Positions 26,099 through 34,569 of a stretch of DNA of 64,000 nucleotides are shown here, piece by piece. Position numbers and translations under genes: made by a program. Where the stretch lies: positions 13,472 through 77,471 of the forward strand of contig NZ_JBFAJC010000048.1 in the NCBI RefSeq assembly GCF_040655075.1, given 5' to 3'. The notes beneath the pieces are model-generated. The model saw nothing but the letters and a program-made list of their open reading frames with translations, was not told where the DNA came from and did not search any database. The DNA comes from Actinoallomurus sp040655075 (GTDB taxonomy: Bacteria; Actinomycetota; Actinomycetes; Streptosporangiales; Streptosporangiaceae). Within the stretch, counting starts at the first letter, position 1; each line of letters begins with the position of its first letter.

Positions 26099-28815
26099 CA
26101 CTCACCTTCATGGTCGCCCGGCGCGGGGGTACCGCCGTCCGAGGTGTCCTTCGCGGGATCTTCGGCACGCCCGCGGCGCCAGCCGTTCTGCATCGACGAC
26201 ATGATGGAGCGCGCCCGTTCCGGGGAACGGCCGCCGCCAGAACCCGGCCCGCCGCCAGAACCCGGCCCGCCGCCAGAACCCGGCCGTCTGCCGGCGACCG
26301 GCCGGCCGTCGTCCGAGGCAGGCCGGACGGTGTCCGAGGCCGTTCGGTCGCCGCGGGACGCGGTGGGGGCCGGGCCGCGCAGCTCGGGTGGCAGGCTGGC
26401 CTGTCGGATGCGACGTGGCATCCCGGCGTGTGTTCCGGCGGTCGGCACGCCGACGCGATCCGCGTTCACCGCACCGTCCCGATCCGCCCGGCCGCCTCGG
26501 CCGGTCTCCGGGGACACCGGTCCGGGCGCGGGCGAGCGGGTCGGCCGGTGGACCTCGACCGCTGTCCCCTCGGCGAGAGGCTCGACGGGTGTGTTACCGG
26601 CCGGAAGCTCGACGGGCACGTCCCCGGCCGGGAGCTCGAGGGGCCTGTCCCCGGCGGGGAGCCCGGCGCGAGCGTCCGCGCCGACGGGCTCGGCGGGATC
26701 CGCGCCGAGGGGCTCGACTCTCCTGAGCCGGCGCCGTGATCCGCCGCGCCGTGGCCCGGTCTGCTCCAACGGGTCGTACCGGTCCTCCAGCGGCCGTACG
26801 ACGGAGTCCCCCAGGAGTGTCGCCGCACTGGCGATTTTCTTGCCGCCGTGCCGCTCAAGGCCGTCGGCCGCCGGGTCCCCGCCATGATCGTTGACCATAT
26901 CGTGCGCCGGTGCCTCGTGCTCGGCGACGACAAGGCCGTGCGGCAGGAGCGCGATCGCCGTGAGACCGCCGTACGGGTTGGGGGCCAGGGAGACCTTGAT
27001 GCCGTGGCGCGAGGCCAGGATGCCGACGACGAACAGGCCGAGTTGGTCGCCGTCGGCCACTCCGGGCTCCGGAGGGTTCGCGAGCCGTTCGTTGATCGCC
27101 GCGAGTTTCTCCGCGTTCATGCCGAGCCCGCGGTCGACGACCTCGATCACGAATCCGTTGCCCACGAGTCCGGCGCCGACCTCGACGGGAGCGGTGGGAG
27201 GGGAGAAGGAGACGGCGTTCTCCACCAACTCGGCCACCAGGTGGATGACGTCGGCGACGGCCGCCCCGACGATCAATTCGCCCGACATCGTGACGACCTC
27301 GACGCGGGTGTAGTCCTCGACCTCGCCGATGGCGCCGCGGAGTACGTCCAGCATGGTCACCGGGTGGCGCCAGCCCCTGCCCGGGGTCCCGCCGGAGAGG
27401 ATGATCAGTCCTTCGGCGTGCCGGCGCATGCGCGTCGTGAGGTGGTCGAGCCGGAACAGTTCCTCGAGCGAGTCCGGGTCGGCGGCCTTGCGCTCGAGCG
27501 CGTCGAGCATCGCCAGCTGGCGGTGCAGCAGTGCCTGGTTGCGCCGAGCGAGGTTGAGGAACACCTTGTTGACCGCCTTGCGGAGCGTGGCCTGCCCGAC
27601 GGCTGCCTCGATGGCGGTGCGCTGGGTCGTCGAGAAGGCCTCGGCGACGTTGGCGACCTCGGCGGTCCGGCCGATGTCCAGCGGAGGCGCCTCGTCCGCG
27701 ACGTTCACGTCGTCTCCTCGCCGTAGCCGGCCGACGATGTCGGGCAGACGCCGGTCCGCGAGGTCGCTCACGGCCTTCTGGAGGCCGATGAGCTCCCGCG
27801 TCATCCGCCGGCCGAAGCGGAGCATGAGGAAGGCCGACAGGAGGACGGCGGCCAGGCCTGCGCCTCCGACGAGCGCGAGACGCCTGATGAGGGAGTCGCC
27901 GAGATGCTTCGACTTCTGGGCGACGACCGGCCGGGCCTGGTCGATGGCCTCGTTCATCCCGCCGACGAACGTATCGGCGGCGGAGCGCCAGGCGACCGAG
28001 TCGATCTTCAACGGTCTCTTCCCGCTGGGGCTCACGAGGATCCGGTCTTCCAGCGACTTGAAGTCGGTGTAGGCCGCCGAGTCCAGCAGCCGGCGGAACG
28101 GCGTACCGATCTCGGGGACGAACTGGGCGAGCCCGTCCCTCTCCAGGTAGCGCTGCTCGATCACCATCGTGGCGAAGACGCCGTGCTCCGCCCTGCTCAT
28201 CCGGCCGCCCGCCAGGAGCGTGCCGGTGACGAGCGTGAGCTCCCGGGCGGCCAGTTCCTGGGCGCGCGACAGTTCGATCACCTGGTACGCCTGCCGGTAG
28301 ATCGTCGGATCGCTGACGGCGATGACCAGATAGGAGAGCTCGAATTGCGCGTCGTACACGGCGTCGTACGCGTTCAACGCGGCCAGCCTGTCCATCGCGC
28401 CGGAATCGATGCCGGATCGGATGGTCTTCAGCTCGCCGATCTTGTCCAGGAGAGCGGCGAGACGCTGTTTCATCTCGGCGGTCAGCGTACGGCGGAAAGA
28501 TCCGGAACCGGTCGTCCGCACGAATCGCGCGACGGAGGCGTCCGTCCGCCCGCGTTGCTCGTCCAGGGCGTCGCGTGACGCCTTGCGGCCACCGCTCAAC
28601 CAGACGACCGCCTGGAGCCGCTCTTGCGCGAGGTTGACAGACAGGGGCTGGACGGCGCCGCCGTACCGCCGGTTGATGATGTCGAGATTGCGCTTCTCGA
28701 TGGCGTCATCAGCGGTGTTCTGTGCGGCGAATCCCCACAACGCCGTCAGTGACACGAGCGGAACGACGAGCAGGCCGAGGATGGCGAACCGGATCGACCG
28801 CCTGCGCGTCCTCAT
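26098..28815 (-). CDS. nitrate/nitrite-sensing-domain histidine kinase (CvnA-like)
   Basis: 905 residues, first gene of the conservon. A first membrane helix (FAILGLLVVPLVSLTALWG) is followed by an extracytoplasmic NIT-like helical sensor (about residues 40-320). A second helix (LALVGGAGLAAVLLSAFLML) leads to a HAMP-like segment. Next comes a phosphotransfer-like region (LLHRQLAMLDALERKAADPD) and an HATPase (N-box HLVAELVENAVSFSPP, G-box DRGLGMN, and GDQLGLFVVG). The last ~220 residues are disordered and contain VELPAG-type repeats and three PGSGGG units. Members of this family often lack kinase activity and act as a receptor for the GTPase module. Confidence 0.93.
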   Translation of the reverse strand: MRTRRRSIRFAILGLLVVPLVSLTALWGFAAQNTADDAIEKRNLDIINRRYGGAVQPLSVNLAQERLQAVVWLSGGRKASRDALDEQRGRTDASVARFVRTTGSGSFRRTLTAEMKQRLAALLDKIGELKTIRSGIDSGAMDRLAALNAYDAVYDAQFELSYLVIAVSDPTIYRQAYQVIELSRAQELAARELTLVTGTLLAGGRMSRAEHGVFATMVIEQRYLERDGLAQFVPEIGTPFRRLLDSAAYTDFKSLEDRILVSPSGKRPLKIDSVAWRSAADTFVGGMNEAIDQARPVVAQKSKHLGDSLIRRLALVGGAGLAAVLLSAFLMLRFGRRMTRELIGLQKAVSDLADRRLPDIVGRLRRGDDVNVADEAPPLDIGRTAEVANVAEAFSTTQRTAIEAAVGQATLRKAVNKVFLNLARRNQALLHRQLAMLDALERKAADPDSLEELFRLDHLTTRMRRHAEGLIILSGGTPGRGWRHPVTMLDVLRGAIGEVEDYTRVEVVTMSGELIVGAAVADVIHLVAELVENAVSFSPPTAPVEVGAGLVGNGFVIEVVDRGLGMNAEKLAAINERLANPPEPGVADGDQLGLFVVGILASRHGIKVSLAPNPYGGLTAIALLPHGLVVAEHEAPAHDMVNDHGGDPAADGLERHGGKKIASAATLLGDSVVRPLEDRYDPLEQTGPRRGGSRRRLRRVEPLGADPAEPVGADARAGLPAGDRPLELPAGDVPVELPAGNTPVEPLAEGTAVEVHRPTRSPAPGPVSPETGRGGRADRDGAVNADRVGVPTAGTHAGMPRRIRQASLPPELRGPAPTASRGDRTASDTVRPASDDGRPVAGRRPGSGGGPGSGGGPGSGGGRSPERARSIMSSMQNGWRRGRAEDPAKDTSDGGTPAPGDHEGE
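26231..26284. repeat. three perfect 18-bp tandem repeats in cvnA
   Basis: CCGCCGCCAGAACCCGGC occurs three times without a mismatch at 26231, 26249 and 26267. On the minus strand it encodes PGSGGG three times in the disordered tail of the sensor kinase. Perfect identity implies recent expansion. Confidence 0.9.
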
Positions 28816-28911
28816 TGCACCGAAGTCCGTTCGGCCCGGAGGGCCGGGCGGGTGTGCCAGTCCGTCATCGCGCCATCTTTCACGTCGAATAGCTACAAGT
28901 AAGACGAAACC

Positions 28912-28930
28912 ACCGCAACGTTAGTGCGGT
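28912..28930. promoter_or_regulatory. inverted repeat in conservon divergent promoter region
   Basis: ACCGCA (28912-28917) and TGCGGT (28925-28930) are inverted with seven bases between. They lie in the AT-richer 260-base space that serves both the conservon and the divergent Roadblock-GTPase genes. This is a candidate operator only. Confidence 0.3.
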
Positions 28931-29076
28931 AGTTACAAATCCGTACTCAGTTTCGTGGATCTTGCTTAGCTCTCGGTGGGATCATGGCGGCGGACCGCGA
29001 TGACCCCGGTCCAAGCGGCCCGCCCGACGAGCCGGGCGACGGACCGGCGGAGAACGGCAGGAAGAGGAGAATGCGA

Positions 29077-29487
29077 GTGACGCCCCAGCGGGCTGATTCG
29101 GCCGGCAATCTCGACTGGCTGATCGACGGGCTGGTCGAACGCGTGCCCGAGGTGAGACGAGCGGCGGTGCTGTCCACGGACGGTCTGCTGATGGGCGCCT
29201 CCGCCGGGCTCACCCACGCCGACGCCGAATACCTCTCGGCGCTGGCGGCCGGCTTCCAGAGCCTCGCCCAGGGCGCGCGACGCCAGTTCGATGGCGGTAA
29301 TGTCCAGCAGACCATCATCGAGATGCGGGACGCGTTCCTGTTCGTCACTGCGGCCGGTGACGGCGCCTGCCTGGCCGTGCTCAGCGACACGGATGTCGAC
29401 CCCGGAGTGATCACCTATGAGATGGCCGTCCTCGTGAAACGCGTCGGCGAGCACATCTCATCGCGGCCCCGCCAGGGCACGCACTAA
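29077..29487 (+). CDS. second Roadblock/LC7 domain protein
   Basis: 136 residues from GTG 29077, chosen because AGGAG (29065-29069) lies seven bases upstream and the domain starts at once; ATG 28984 would add a disordered 31-residue leader. Roadblock features: NLDWLIDGLVERVPEVRRAA, cited by LDWLIDGLV, then AVLSTDGLLM, SALAAGFQSLAQGA and QQTIIEMRDAFLFV. It is a close paralogue of the protein at 25679-26098 but reads divergently and is followed by a GTPase with no DUF742 gene between. Confidence 0.9.
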   Translation: MTPQRADSAGNLDWLIDGLVERVPEVRRAAVLSTDGLLMGASAGLTHADAEYLSALAAGFQSLAQGARRQFDGGNVQQTIIEMRDAFLFVTAAGDGACLAVLSDTDVDPGVITYEMAVLVKRVGEHISSRPRQGTH

Positions 29488-29506
29488 AGCGAAGGCGCGT
29501 ACTCAG

Positions 29507-30085
29507 ATGCAGATGGGAACCCAGCTCGCGGTCAAGGTGCTGGTCGCGGGCGGATTCGGGGCCGGCAAGACCACCATGGTCAACACGGTCAGTGAGATCC
29601 AGACGCTGCGCACCGAGGAGATGCTCACCTCGCAGAGCGTCGGCGTCGACGACACCTCCGGCGTGGAGCAGAAGACCACCACGACCGTCGCGATGGACTT
29701 CGGCCGTATCACCCTCGGCGACGGACTGGTCCTCTACGTGTTCGGCACCCCGGGACAGAAGCGGTTCTGGTTCATGTGGGACGAACTGGCCGTGGGCGCG
29801 ATCGGCGCGGTCGTCCTCGCCGACACCCGGCGCCTGGCCGACTGCTTCTCCTCGATCGACTTCTTCGAGCGGCGCGGCATGCCGTTCATCGTCGGGCTGA
29901 ACCGCTTCGAGGGCGCGCCCCAGCCCGACATCGAGGCGGTCAGGAGCGCGCTCGACCTCGAATCCCACGTGCCGGTGATCGCCTGCGATGCCCGGGAGCG
30001 GGAGTCGGTCAAGCAGGTGCTCATCACGCTCGTCGAGCACGTTCTGGGCACCCGGCAGCGCCAGCGCTCGACCGCCCTTTACTGA
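29507..30085 (+). CDS. second conservon-type GTPase
   Basis: 192 residues, 19 bases after the Roadblock gene. P-loop GGFGAGKTT, switch TTTTVAMDFGRI, G3 FGTPGQKRFWFMWDEL and a degenerate G4 LNRFEG match the GTPase at 24705-25316. The gene pair is thus a partial conservon (B and D only) back-to-back with a complete one. It may share the CvnA receptor and DUF742 protein, or form a separate switch. A strong terminator follows after 10 bases. Confidence 0.92.
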   Translation: MQMGTQLAVKVLVAGGFGAGKTTMVNTVSEIQTLRTEEMLTSQSVGVDDTSGVEQKTTTTVAMDFGRITLGDGLVLYVFGTPGQKRFWFMWDELAVGAIGAVVLADTRRLADCFSSIDFFERRGMPFIVGLNRFEGAPQPDIEAVRSALDLESHVPVIACDARERESVKQVLITLVEHVLGTRQRQRSTALY

Positions 30086-30095
30086 GTGGTACCGG

Positions 30096-30127
30096 AAAGG
30101 CCCGGCCGGAGAACCGGCCGGGCCTTT
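30096..30127 (+). terminator. terminator of the Roadblock-GTPase pair
   Basis: AAAGGCCCGGCCGG (30096-30109) pairs perfectly with CCGGCCGGGCCTTT (30114-30127) around AGAA and ends in a short T-rich tail. It is the best intrinsic terminator in the window. Confidence 0.85.
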
Positions 30128-30134
30128 CTCACGT

Positions 30135-30164
30135 AGACGTGCGGGCCCTGCGGCCCGCACGTCT
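30135..30164 (-). terminator. terminator of pepN
   Basis: AGACGTGCGGGCC (30135-30147) pairs perfectly with GGCCCGCACGTCT (30152-30164), four bases past the pepN stop on the minus strand. With the previous hairpin it insulates the convergent genes. Confidence 0.8.
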
Positions 30165-30167
30165 CAC

Positions 30168-32699
30168 TCACTCGCTCGCGCGGTCCTTCTCCCGGGCGCG
30201 CAGGGCGCGGGCCACGCCGTCGCGGCCCTCGACGAGGAGCCGGCGCAGGGCCGGCGGCGGGTTCTCCGCGTCGATGTAGGCGGTGGTCCGGTCGATGGTG
30301 GCCGGTGCGATCACCAGGAACGGGTAGGCGCTCTCGGCGAACGTGCTGGCCATGTCGCTGGACCAGGACGACCAGACGCGGGCGACCTCGGCGAAGTACT
30401 TCTCGACGTACGGCTCGAGCAGGGAGATGTCGTCGGTGTCGACGAAACCGCCGAGCGTGGCGCGGTAGACGGCGTTGGGCAGTTCGCCCCCGATGATCCG
30501 CTCCCACGCCGCCGCCTTGGCCTCCGGCGTCGGGACCGCGGCGTTGCCGGCGGCCGCCTGCCGCTCGCCCGCGGCGGTCGGGTCGCGGCGCAGCTCCGCG
30601 GCGATCTCGTCCGCGCCGACGACGCCGCGGACGACGAGGCGCCGCAGCAGGGACCAGCGCAGGTCCGTGTCGACGACCAGGCCCTCGAGGACCGTCGAAC
30701 CGTCGAGCAGGCCGTGGACGTACGCGACGTGCTCGTCCGAGGTGGCGACCGAGACGAACGCCTGGGTGTAGGTGAGCTGCCAGTCCGAGCCGGGCTCGGC
30801 CTCGGTCATCAGCGTGTGCAGCGCGTCGGCCAGCAGGCGGTAGCCGGTGTCGCGCCACGCCGGGTCGGCGTACTGCGAGGTCGCCAGGCGGGCCTGACGG
30901 AGCAGCGTCTGCGCCACCGAGATGTCGGTGACGCCGCGAATGCCGGACAGCACGAGCCGGACGTAGTCGCGGGCGGCGAGCTCGGCGTCACGGCACATGT
31001 CCCAGGCCGCCGACCAGCACAGCGCCCGCGGCAGGCCGTCGGTGATCTCGCCGATGCCGTCGACGAGCGTGCGCAGCGAGTGCTCGTCGAGCCGGACCTT
31101 GGCGTAGGTCAGGTCGTCGTCGTTGACCAGCACCAGGTCGGGACGCCGCTCGCCGAGCAGCTCGGCGATCTCCGTACGGCCGCCCACGATGTCGAGCTCG
31201 ACCCGCCTGCGGCGGACGATGCCCTCGTCCGTCCGGTCGTACAGGCCGATCGCCACGCGGTGCGAGCGGAGCGTCGGGTGGTTCTCCGGCGACTCCTGCA
31301 GGACGGCGAAGGAGGTGAACCGGCCCTCGTCGTCGATCTCGTACGACGGGCGCAGCGTGTTGACGCCGGCCGTCTCCAGCCACTCCTTGGACCAGGAGGT
31401 CAGGTCGCGGCCCGAGGTCTCCTCGAGGGCGTCGAGCAGGTCGGACAGCGAGGTGTTGCCCCACGCGTGCCGGTCGAAGTAGCTGCGGACGCCGCTGATG
31501 AAGTTGTCGCGTCCGACGTACGCGACGAGCTGCTTGAGGACGCTCGCGCCCTTGGCGTACGTGATGCCGTCGAAGTTGACCTCGACCGCCCGGATGTCCG
31601 GGATGTCGGCGGAGATCGGGTGGGTGGAGGGCAGCTGGTCCTGGCGGTACGCCCAGGCCTTCCACAGATTGGCGAACGTCGTCCAGGCGCCCTTCCACCG
31701 GGTGGCCTCGGCCTGGCAGAGCACGCTCATGTACGTCGCGAACGACTCGTTCAGCCACAGGTCGTCCCACCAGCGCATGGTGACGAGGTCGCCGAACCAC
31801 ATGTGCGCCATCTCGTGCAGGATCGTCTCGGCGCGGCGCTCATAGGCGGCGTCGGTGACCCGCGACCGGAAGACGTAGTCCTCGAGGAACGTCACGCAGC
31901 CGGCGTTCTCCATCGCGCCGGCGTTGAACTCCGGCACGAACAGCTGGTCGTACTTGTCGAACGGGTACGGCCGCGCGAAGACCCTGCGGAAGAAGTCGAA
32001 GCCCTGCTTGGTGACCTCGAAGATCGCCTCCGGGTCGAAGTGCTCGGCGAGGCTGGCCCGGCAGTAGGCGCCGAGCGCGATGCGCTGGTCGTCGGCGGCG
32101 TACTCGTCGCGCGCCACGTGGTACGGCCCGGCGACCAGGGCGGTGATGTAGGTGGAGATGCCGGGGGTCGCCGGGAAGTGCCAGCGGCCGCCCTCGGACT
32201 TGTCGGGGGCGTTGTTCGTGATGACCTGCCAGTGCCCGGGCGCGGTCACGCCCAGCTCGAACTTCGCCTTCAGGTCGGGCTGGTCGAAGCAGGCGTACAT
32301 GCGGTGGGCGTCGCAGGTCTCGAACTGCGTGTAGAGGTAGACCTCCTGGTCGACCGGGTCGACGAAGCGGTGCAGTCCCTCACCAGTCCGCGAGTAGGCG
32401 TTGTCGGAGACAACCCGTAGCTCGTTCTCGGCGGCGAGCCGGGGGAGCGGGATGCGGCCCTTGTCCGGGTCGTACGATCCGGGGTCGAGCGGCTGACCGT
32501 TGAGGGTGATCTCACGGACGGTCGCGCCGTGCAGGTCGACGAAGCTGGCCGCGCCCGGCTCGGCGCAGCCGAACCTGATGGTGGTGTCCGAGACGAACGT
32601 CTCCGCCCCCGCCGTCAGGTCGAGGTCGACGTTGTACGACTCGACGGTCAGCAGCCGGGCGCGGTCACGCGCCTCATCGCGCGTCAGATTGCCAGCCAA
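30168..32699 (-). CDS. pepN: aminopeptidase N (M1 zinc metallopeptidase)
   Basis: 843 residues, normal length. It has the substrate-binding exopeptidase motif GAMEN and the zinc site HEMAHMWFGDLV followed 18 residues later by NESFA, at about residues 260-320. The ~400-residue C-terminal ERAP1-like helical domain is complete. It removes N-terminal amino acids from peptides in the cytoplasm and would act downstream of Clp proteolysis. In M. tuberculosis the counterpart Rv2467 also neighbours Rv2466c and rpiB, as here. Confidence 0.96.
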   Translation of the reverse strand: MAGNLTRDEARDRARLLTVESYNVDLDLTAGAETFVSDTTIRFGCAEPGAASFVDLHGATVREITLNGQPLDPGSYDPDKGRIPLPRLAAENELRVVSDNAYSRTGEGLHRFVDPVDQEVYLYTQFETCDAHRMYACFDQPDLKAKFELGVTAPGHWQVITNNAPDKSEGGRWHFPATPGISTYITALVAGPYHVARDEYAADDQRIALGAYCRASLAEHFDPEAIFEVTKQGFDFFRRVFARPYPFDKYDQLFVPEFNAGAMENAGCVTFLEDYVFRSRVTDAAYERRAETILHEMAHMWFGDLVTMRWWDDLWLNESFATYMSVLCQAEATRWKGAWTTFANLWKAWAYRQDQLPSTHPISADIPDIRAVEVNFDGITYAKGASVLKQLVAYVGRDNFISGVRSYFDRHAWGNTSLSDLLDALEETSGRDLTSWSKEWLETAGVNTLRPSYEIDDEGRFTSFAVLQESPENHPTLRSHRVAIGLYDRTDEGIVRRRRVELDIVGGRTEIAELLGERRPDLVLVNDDDLTYAKVRLDEHSLRTLVDGIGEITDGLPRALCWSAAWDMCRDAELAARDYVRLVLSGIRGVTDISVAQTLLRQARLATSQYADPAWRDTGYRLLADALHTLMTEAEPGSDWQLTYTQAFVSVATSDEHVAYVHGLLDGSTVLEGLVVDTDLRWSLLRRLVVRGVVGADEIAAELRRDPTAAGERQAAAGNAAVPTPEAKAAAWERIIGGELPNAVYRATLGGFVDTDDISLLEPYVEKYFAEVARVWSSWSSDMASTFAESAYPFLVIAPATIDRTTAYIDAENPPPALRRLLVEGRDGVARALRAREKDRASE

Positions 32700-32999
32700 G
32701 TGAACTCCTCGCCTCGTTTCGCGACGTCATTGTCTTCCCCCACCGTACGGCTCGATACCCGGTCGTACGACCGGCGAGCCGTCTCAGGACACATCTAACC
32801 CCGAGATGGTGATCATGCCCCCGGATCTGGGAGAACTCTCATGTGGAATGCCGACCGAAATGCCGCGGTTGCCGGGTAGAGGGCCTGGTGTCGGTGTGAC
32901 TTCCGGGGCCAGGCAGACGGCTCGGCGGCCTCGATGCGAGGTCTTCCGGCCATTCGACGGCGGTCCGCGAGGACGCGCCGGTAGATCAGGGAGGTTGCG
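32700..32999. other. intergenic region between pepN and the nitroreductase homologue
   Basis: Three hundred bases between divergent genes. I see no open frame with a ribosome binding site on either strand; long antisense frames here lack starts and codon pattern. The right end carries GGGAGG (about 32990-32995) for the next gene. It presumably holds both promoters, but no clear -35/-10 pair stands out. Confidence 0.5.
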
Positions 33000-33614
33000 G
33001 TGACCGACACCGAGCGCACACCGGTGGATTTCTGGTTCGACCCGAAGTGCCCATGGGCCTGGATCGCCTCGCGGTGGATCCTCGAGGTCGAGCGGCTTCG
33101 GCCGATCGAGGTTCGGTGGCACGTCATGAGCCTGTCCGTGCTCAACGAGGGCCGTGACCTCCCGGAGAAGTACCTCGAGCTCATGAAGCAGGCCTGGGGG
33201 CCGGTCCGGGTGGCCATCGCGGCCGAGAAGAAGTACGGACCGCAGGTGCTCGGCCGGCTCTACACCGAGCTCGGCACCCGCTTCCACAACGAGCGGCGGA
33301 CCGAAACCCGCCAGGTCATCGAGGAGGCCCTCGAGGCGGCCGGTCTGGACCGTTCCCTCGTGGACGCCGCCGACACGGACGAGTACGACGAGGCACTGCG
33401 CGCCTCGCACACCGACGGCATGGACCGGGTCGGCTACGAGGTCGGCACGCCGGTGATCTCCGTGGAAGGGGCGTCCTTCTTCGGCCCCGTCGTCTCGCCG
33501 ATCCCGCGCGGGGAGGCTGCGGCGAAGCTCTGGGACGGCGTCCGTCTCGTCGCGGGAACGGACGGTTTCTTCGAGCTCAAGCGGAGCCGCACCCGAGACC
33601 CGATCTTCGACTGA
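33000..33614 (+). CDS. DsbA-fold mycothiol-dependent nitroreductase-like protein (Rv2466c family)
   Basis: 204 residues from GTG 33000. Sequence landmarks of the family are WFDPKCPWAWIASRWILEVE, cited by DPKCPWAWIASRW, then HVMSLSVLNEGRDLPE, AWGPVRVAIAAE and the closing FFGPVVSPIPRGEAA. The thioredoxin-fold active site is CPWA: only one Cys, with Ala where a CxxC protein has its second. Rv2466c reduces nitro-compounds with mycothiol; a one-cysteine enzyme would have to use a monothiol mechanism. It sits between pepN and rpiB as in mycobacteria. Confidence 0.92.
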   Translation: MTDTERTPVDFWFDPKCPWAWIASRWILEVERLRPIEVRWHVMSLSVLNEGRDLPEKYLELMKQAWGPVRVAIAAEKKYGPQVLGRLYTELGTRFHNERRTETRQVIEEALEAAGLDRSLVDAADTDEYDEALRASHTDGMDRVGYEVGTPVISVEGASFFGPVVSPIPRGEAAAKLWDGVRLVAGTDGFFELKRSRTRDPIFD

Positions 33615-33628
33615 CGGCGCCGTCGCGC

Positions 33629-33669
33629 TGATCGTCCACTCCGGTTGCCCAGGCCGGAGTGGACGATCA
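33629..33669. terminator. bidirectional terminator between convergent genes
   Basis: TGATCGTCCACTCCGG (33629-33644) and CCGGAGTGGACGATCA (33654-33669) form a perfect 16-bp stem, centred between the stops at 33614 and 33683. Confidence 0.8.
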
Positions 33670-33682
33670 CCAGGTGGCCGGC

Positions 33683-34492
33683 TCAGTCGGTGAGCGGCAT
33701 CGTCATCGTCGGGTTCACCGGGCGGGCATCGGGCCGGAAACGGCTGACCGCCGTGCCCATGCAGAAGAACTCCACCGCGTGCTCGCCCCAGATCCAGTCG
33801 TCCTCCGACACGGTGACGCCGACGACGCCGTCACCGCTCACCTGCTGGCACTCGTACTGCAGGCGGGCCATCGCGAGCTCGCGGGCGTCATAGATCGCCT
33901 GGGTGTAGATCCCGAGCTCGGTGTTCTGCCCGGCCGCCTGGAGCACCTGGCGGAACGACATGTGGGCGACGTGGTAGACGCAGGTGCCCAGCACCATCGC
34001 GCGGGGCGCCCAGCCGTGCTGGACGAGGGTCCAGAAGTCCTGGCCGGACAGGTGCGACGTGAAGGGCCGGCCCGCGGGGGTGCGCAGGTTGCGGTCGCCG
34101 CGGATGGCCGTGCCGACCGCCACGAACTCCATGACGTCGGCGGACAGCGCGTACCTCCGTGACCGGATCTCGACGCCGATCACGCCGTCGGCCCCGAGGA
34201 CGTCGGCCTCGGATTCCATGCGCGCCATGGCCAGCTCTCGCGCGTTGTACATGGCCTGGGTCAGGACGGGGAGCTCCTGGCTGACCTTCCACCGGGTCGG
34301 CTGGGTGCCGATGTGGTAAATGCACGTGCCCATCACGAGGCCGAGCGGCTCGAACCCGGCCTGGGTGGTGAGCACGAACTCGTTCACCGACAGGTCTGAG
34401 GTGAAGCAACGGTGGCCCTGCGACGATGCGGCCAGGCGGGATTGTGCGGACTCCGGCAGCGGCTGCGCCTGCTGTGACTCGGGGGTACTCAC
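33683..34492 (-). CDS. protein with two YbjQ/heavy-metal-binding-like domains
   Basis: 269 residues. The same ~110-residue module occurs twice: first with FTSDLSVNEFVLTTQAGFEPLGLVMGTCIYHIG, then with FTSHLSGQDFWTLVQHGWAPRAMVLGTCVYHVA, cited here by LVMGTCIYHIG and MVLGTCVYHVA. Each copy continues with YNARELAMARMESEA or YDARELAMARLQYEC and a GxxGV(E/T)V strand. This is the YbjQ/DUF74 pattern in tandem. YbjQ proteins form small oligomers; the function is unknown despite the heavy-metal name. Each half contributes one Cys in GTCxYH. Confidence 0.82.
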   Translation of the reverse strand: MSTPESQQAQPLPESAQSRLAASSQGHRCFTSDLSVNEFVLTTQAGFEPLGLVMGTCIYHIGTQPTRWKVSQELPVLTQAMYNARELAMARMESEADVLGADGVIGVEIRSRRYALSADVMEFVAVGTAIRGDRNLRTPAGRPFTSHLSGQDFWTLVQHGWAPRAMVLGTCVYHVAHMSFRQVLQAAGQNTELGIYTQAIYDARELAMARLQYECQQVSGDGVVGVTVSEDDWIWGEHAVEFFCMGTAVSRFRPDARPVNPTMTMPLTD

Positions 34493-34569
34493 GAAAGCCG
34501 AGCGTAGGGGCCCGCGATCGGTCCGTACATAGGCGGACGACTAGGGCAAAGCGCTCTTTACTGTCCGGT

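Noticed and set aside
26231..26284. Short regular repeats as a CRISPR array
   Set aside because: The 18-bp units are contiguous with no spacers and are in frame within the sensor-kinase gene.
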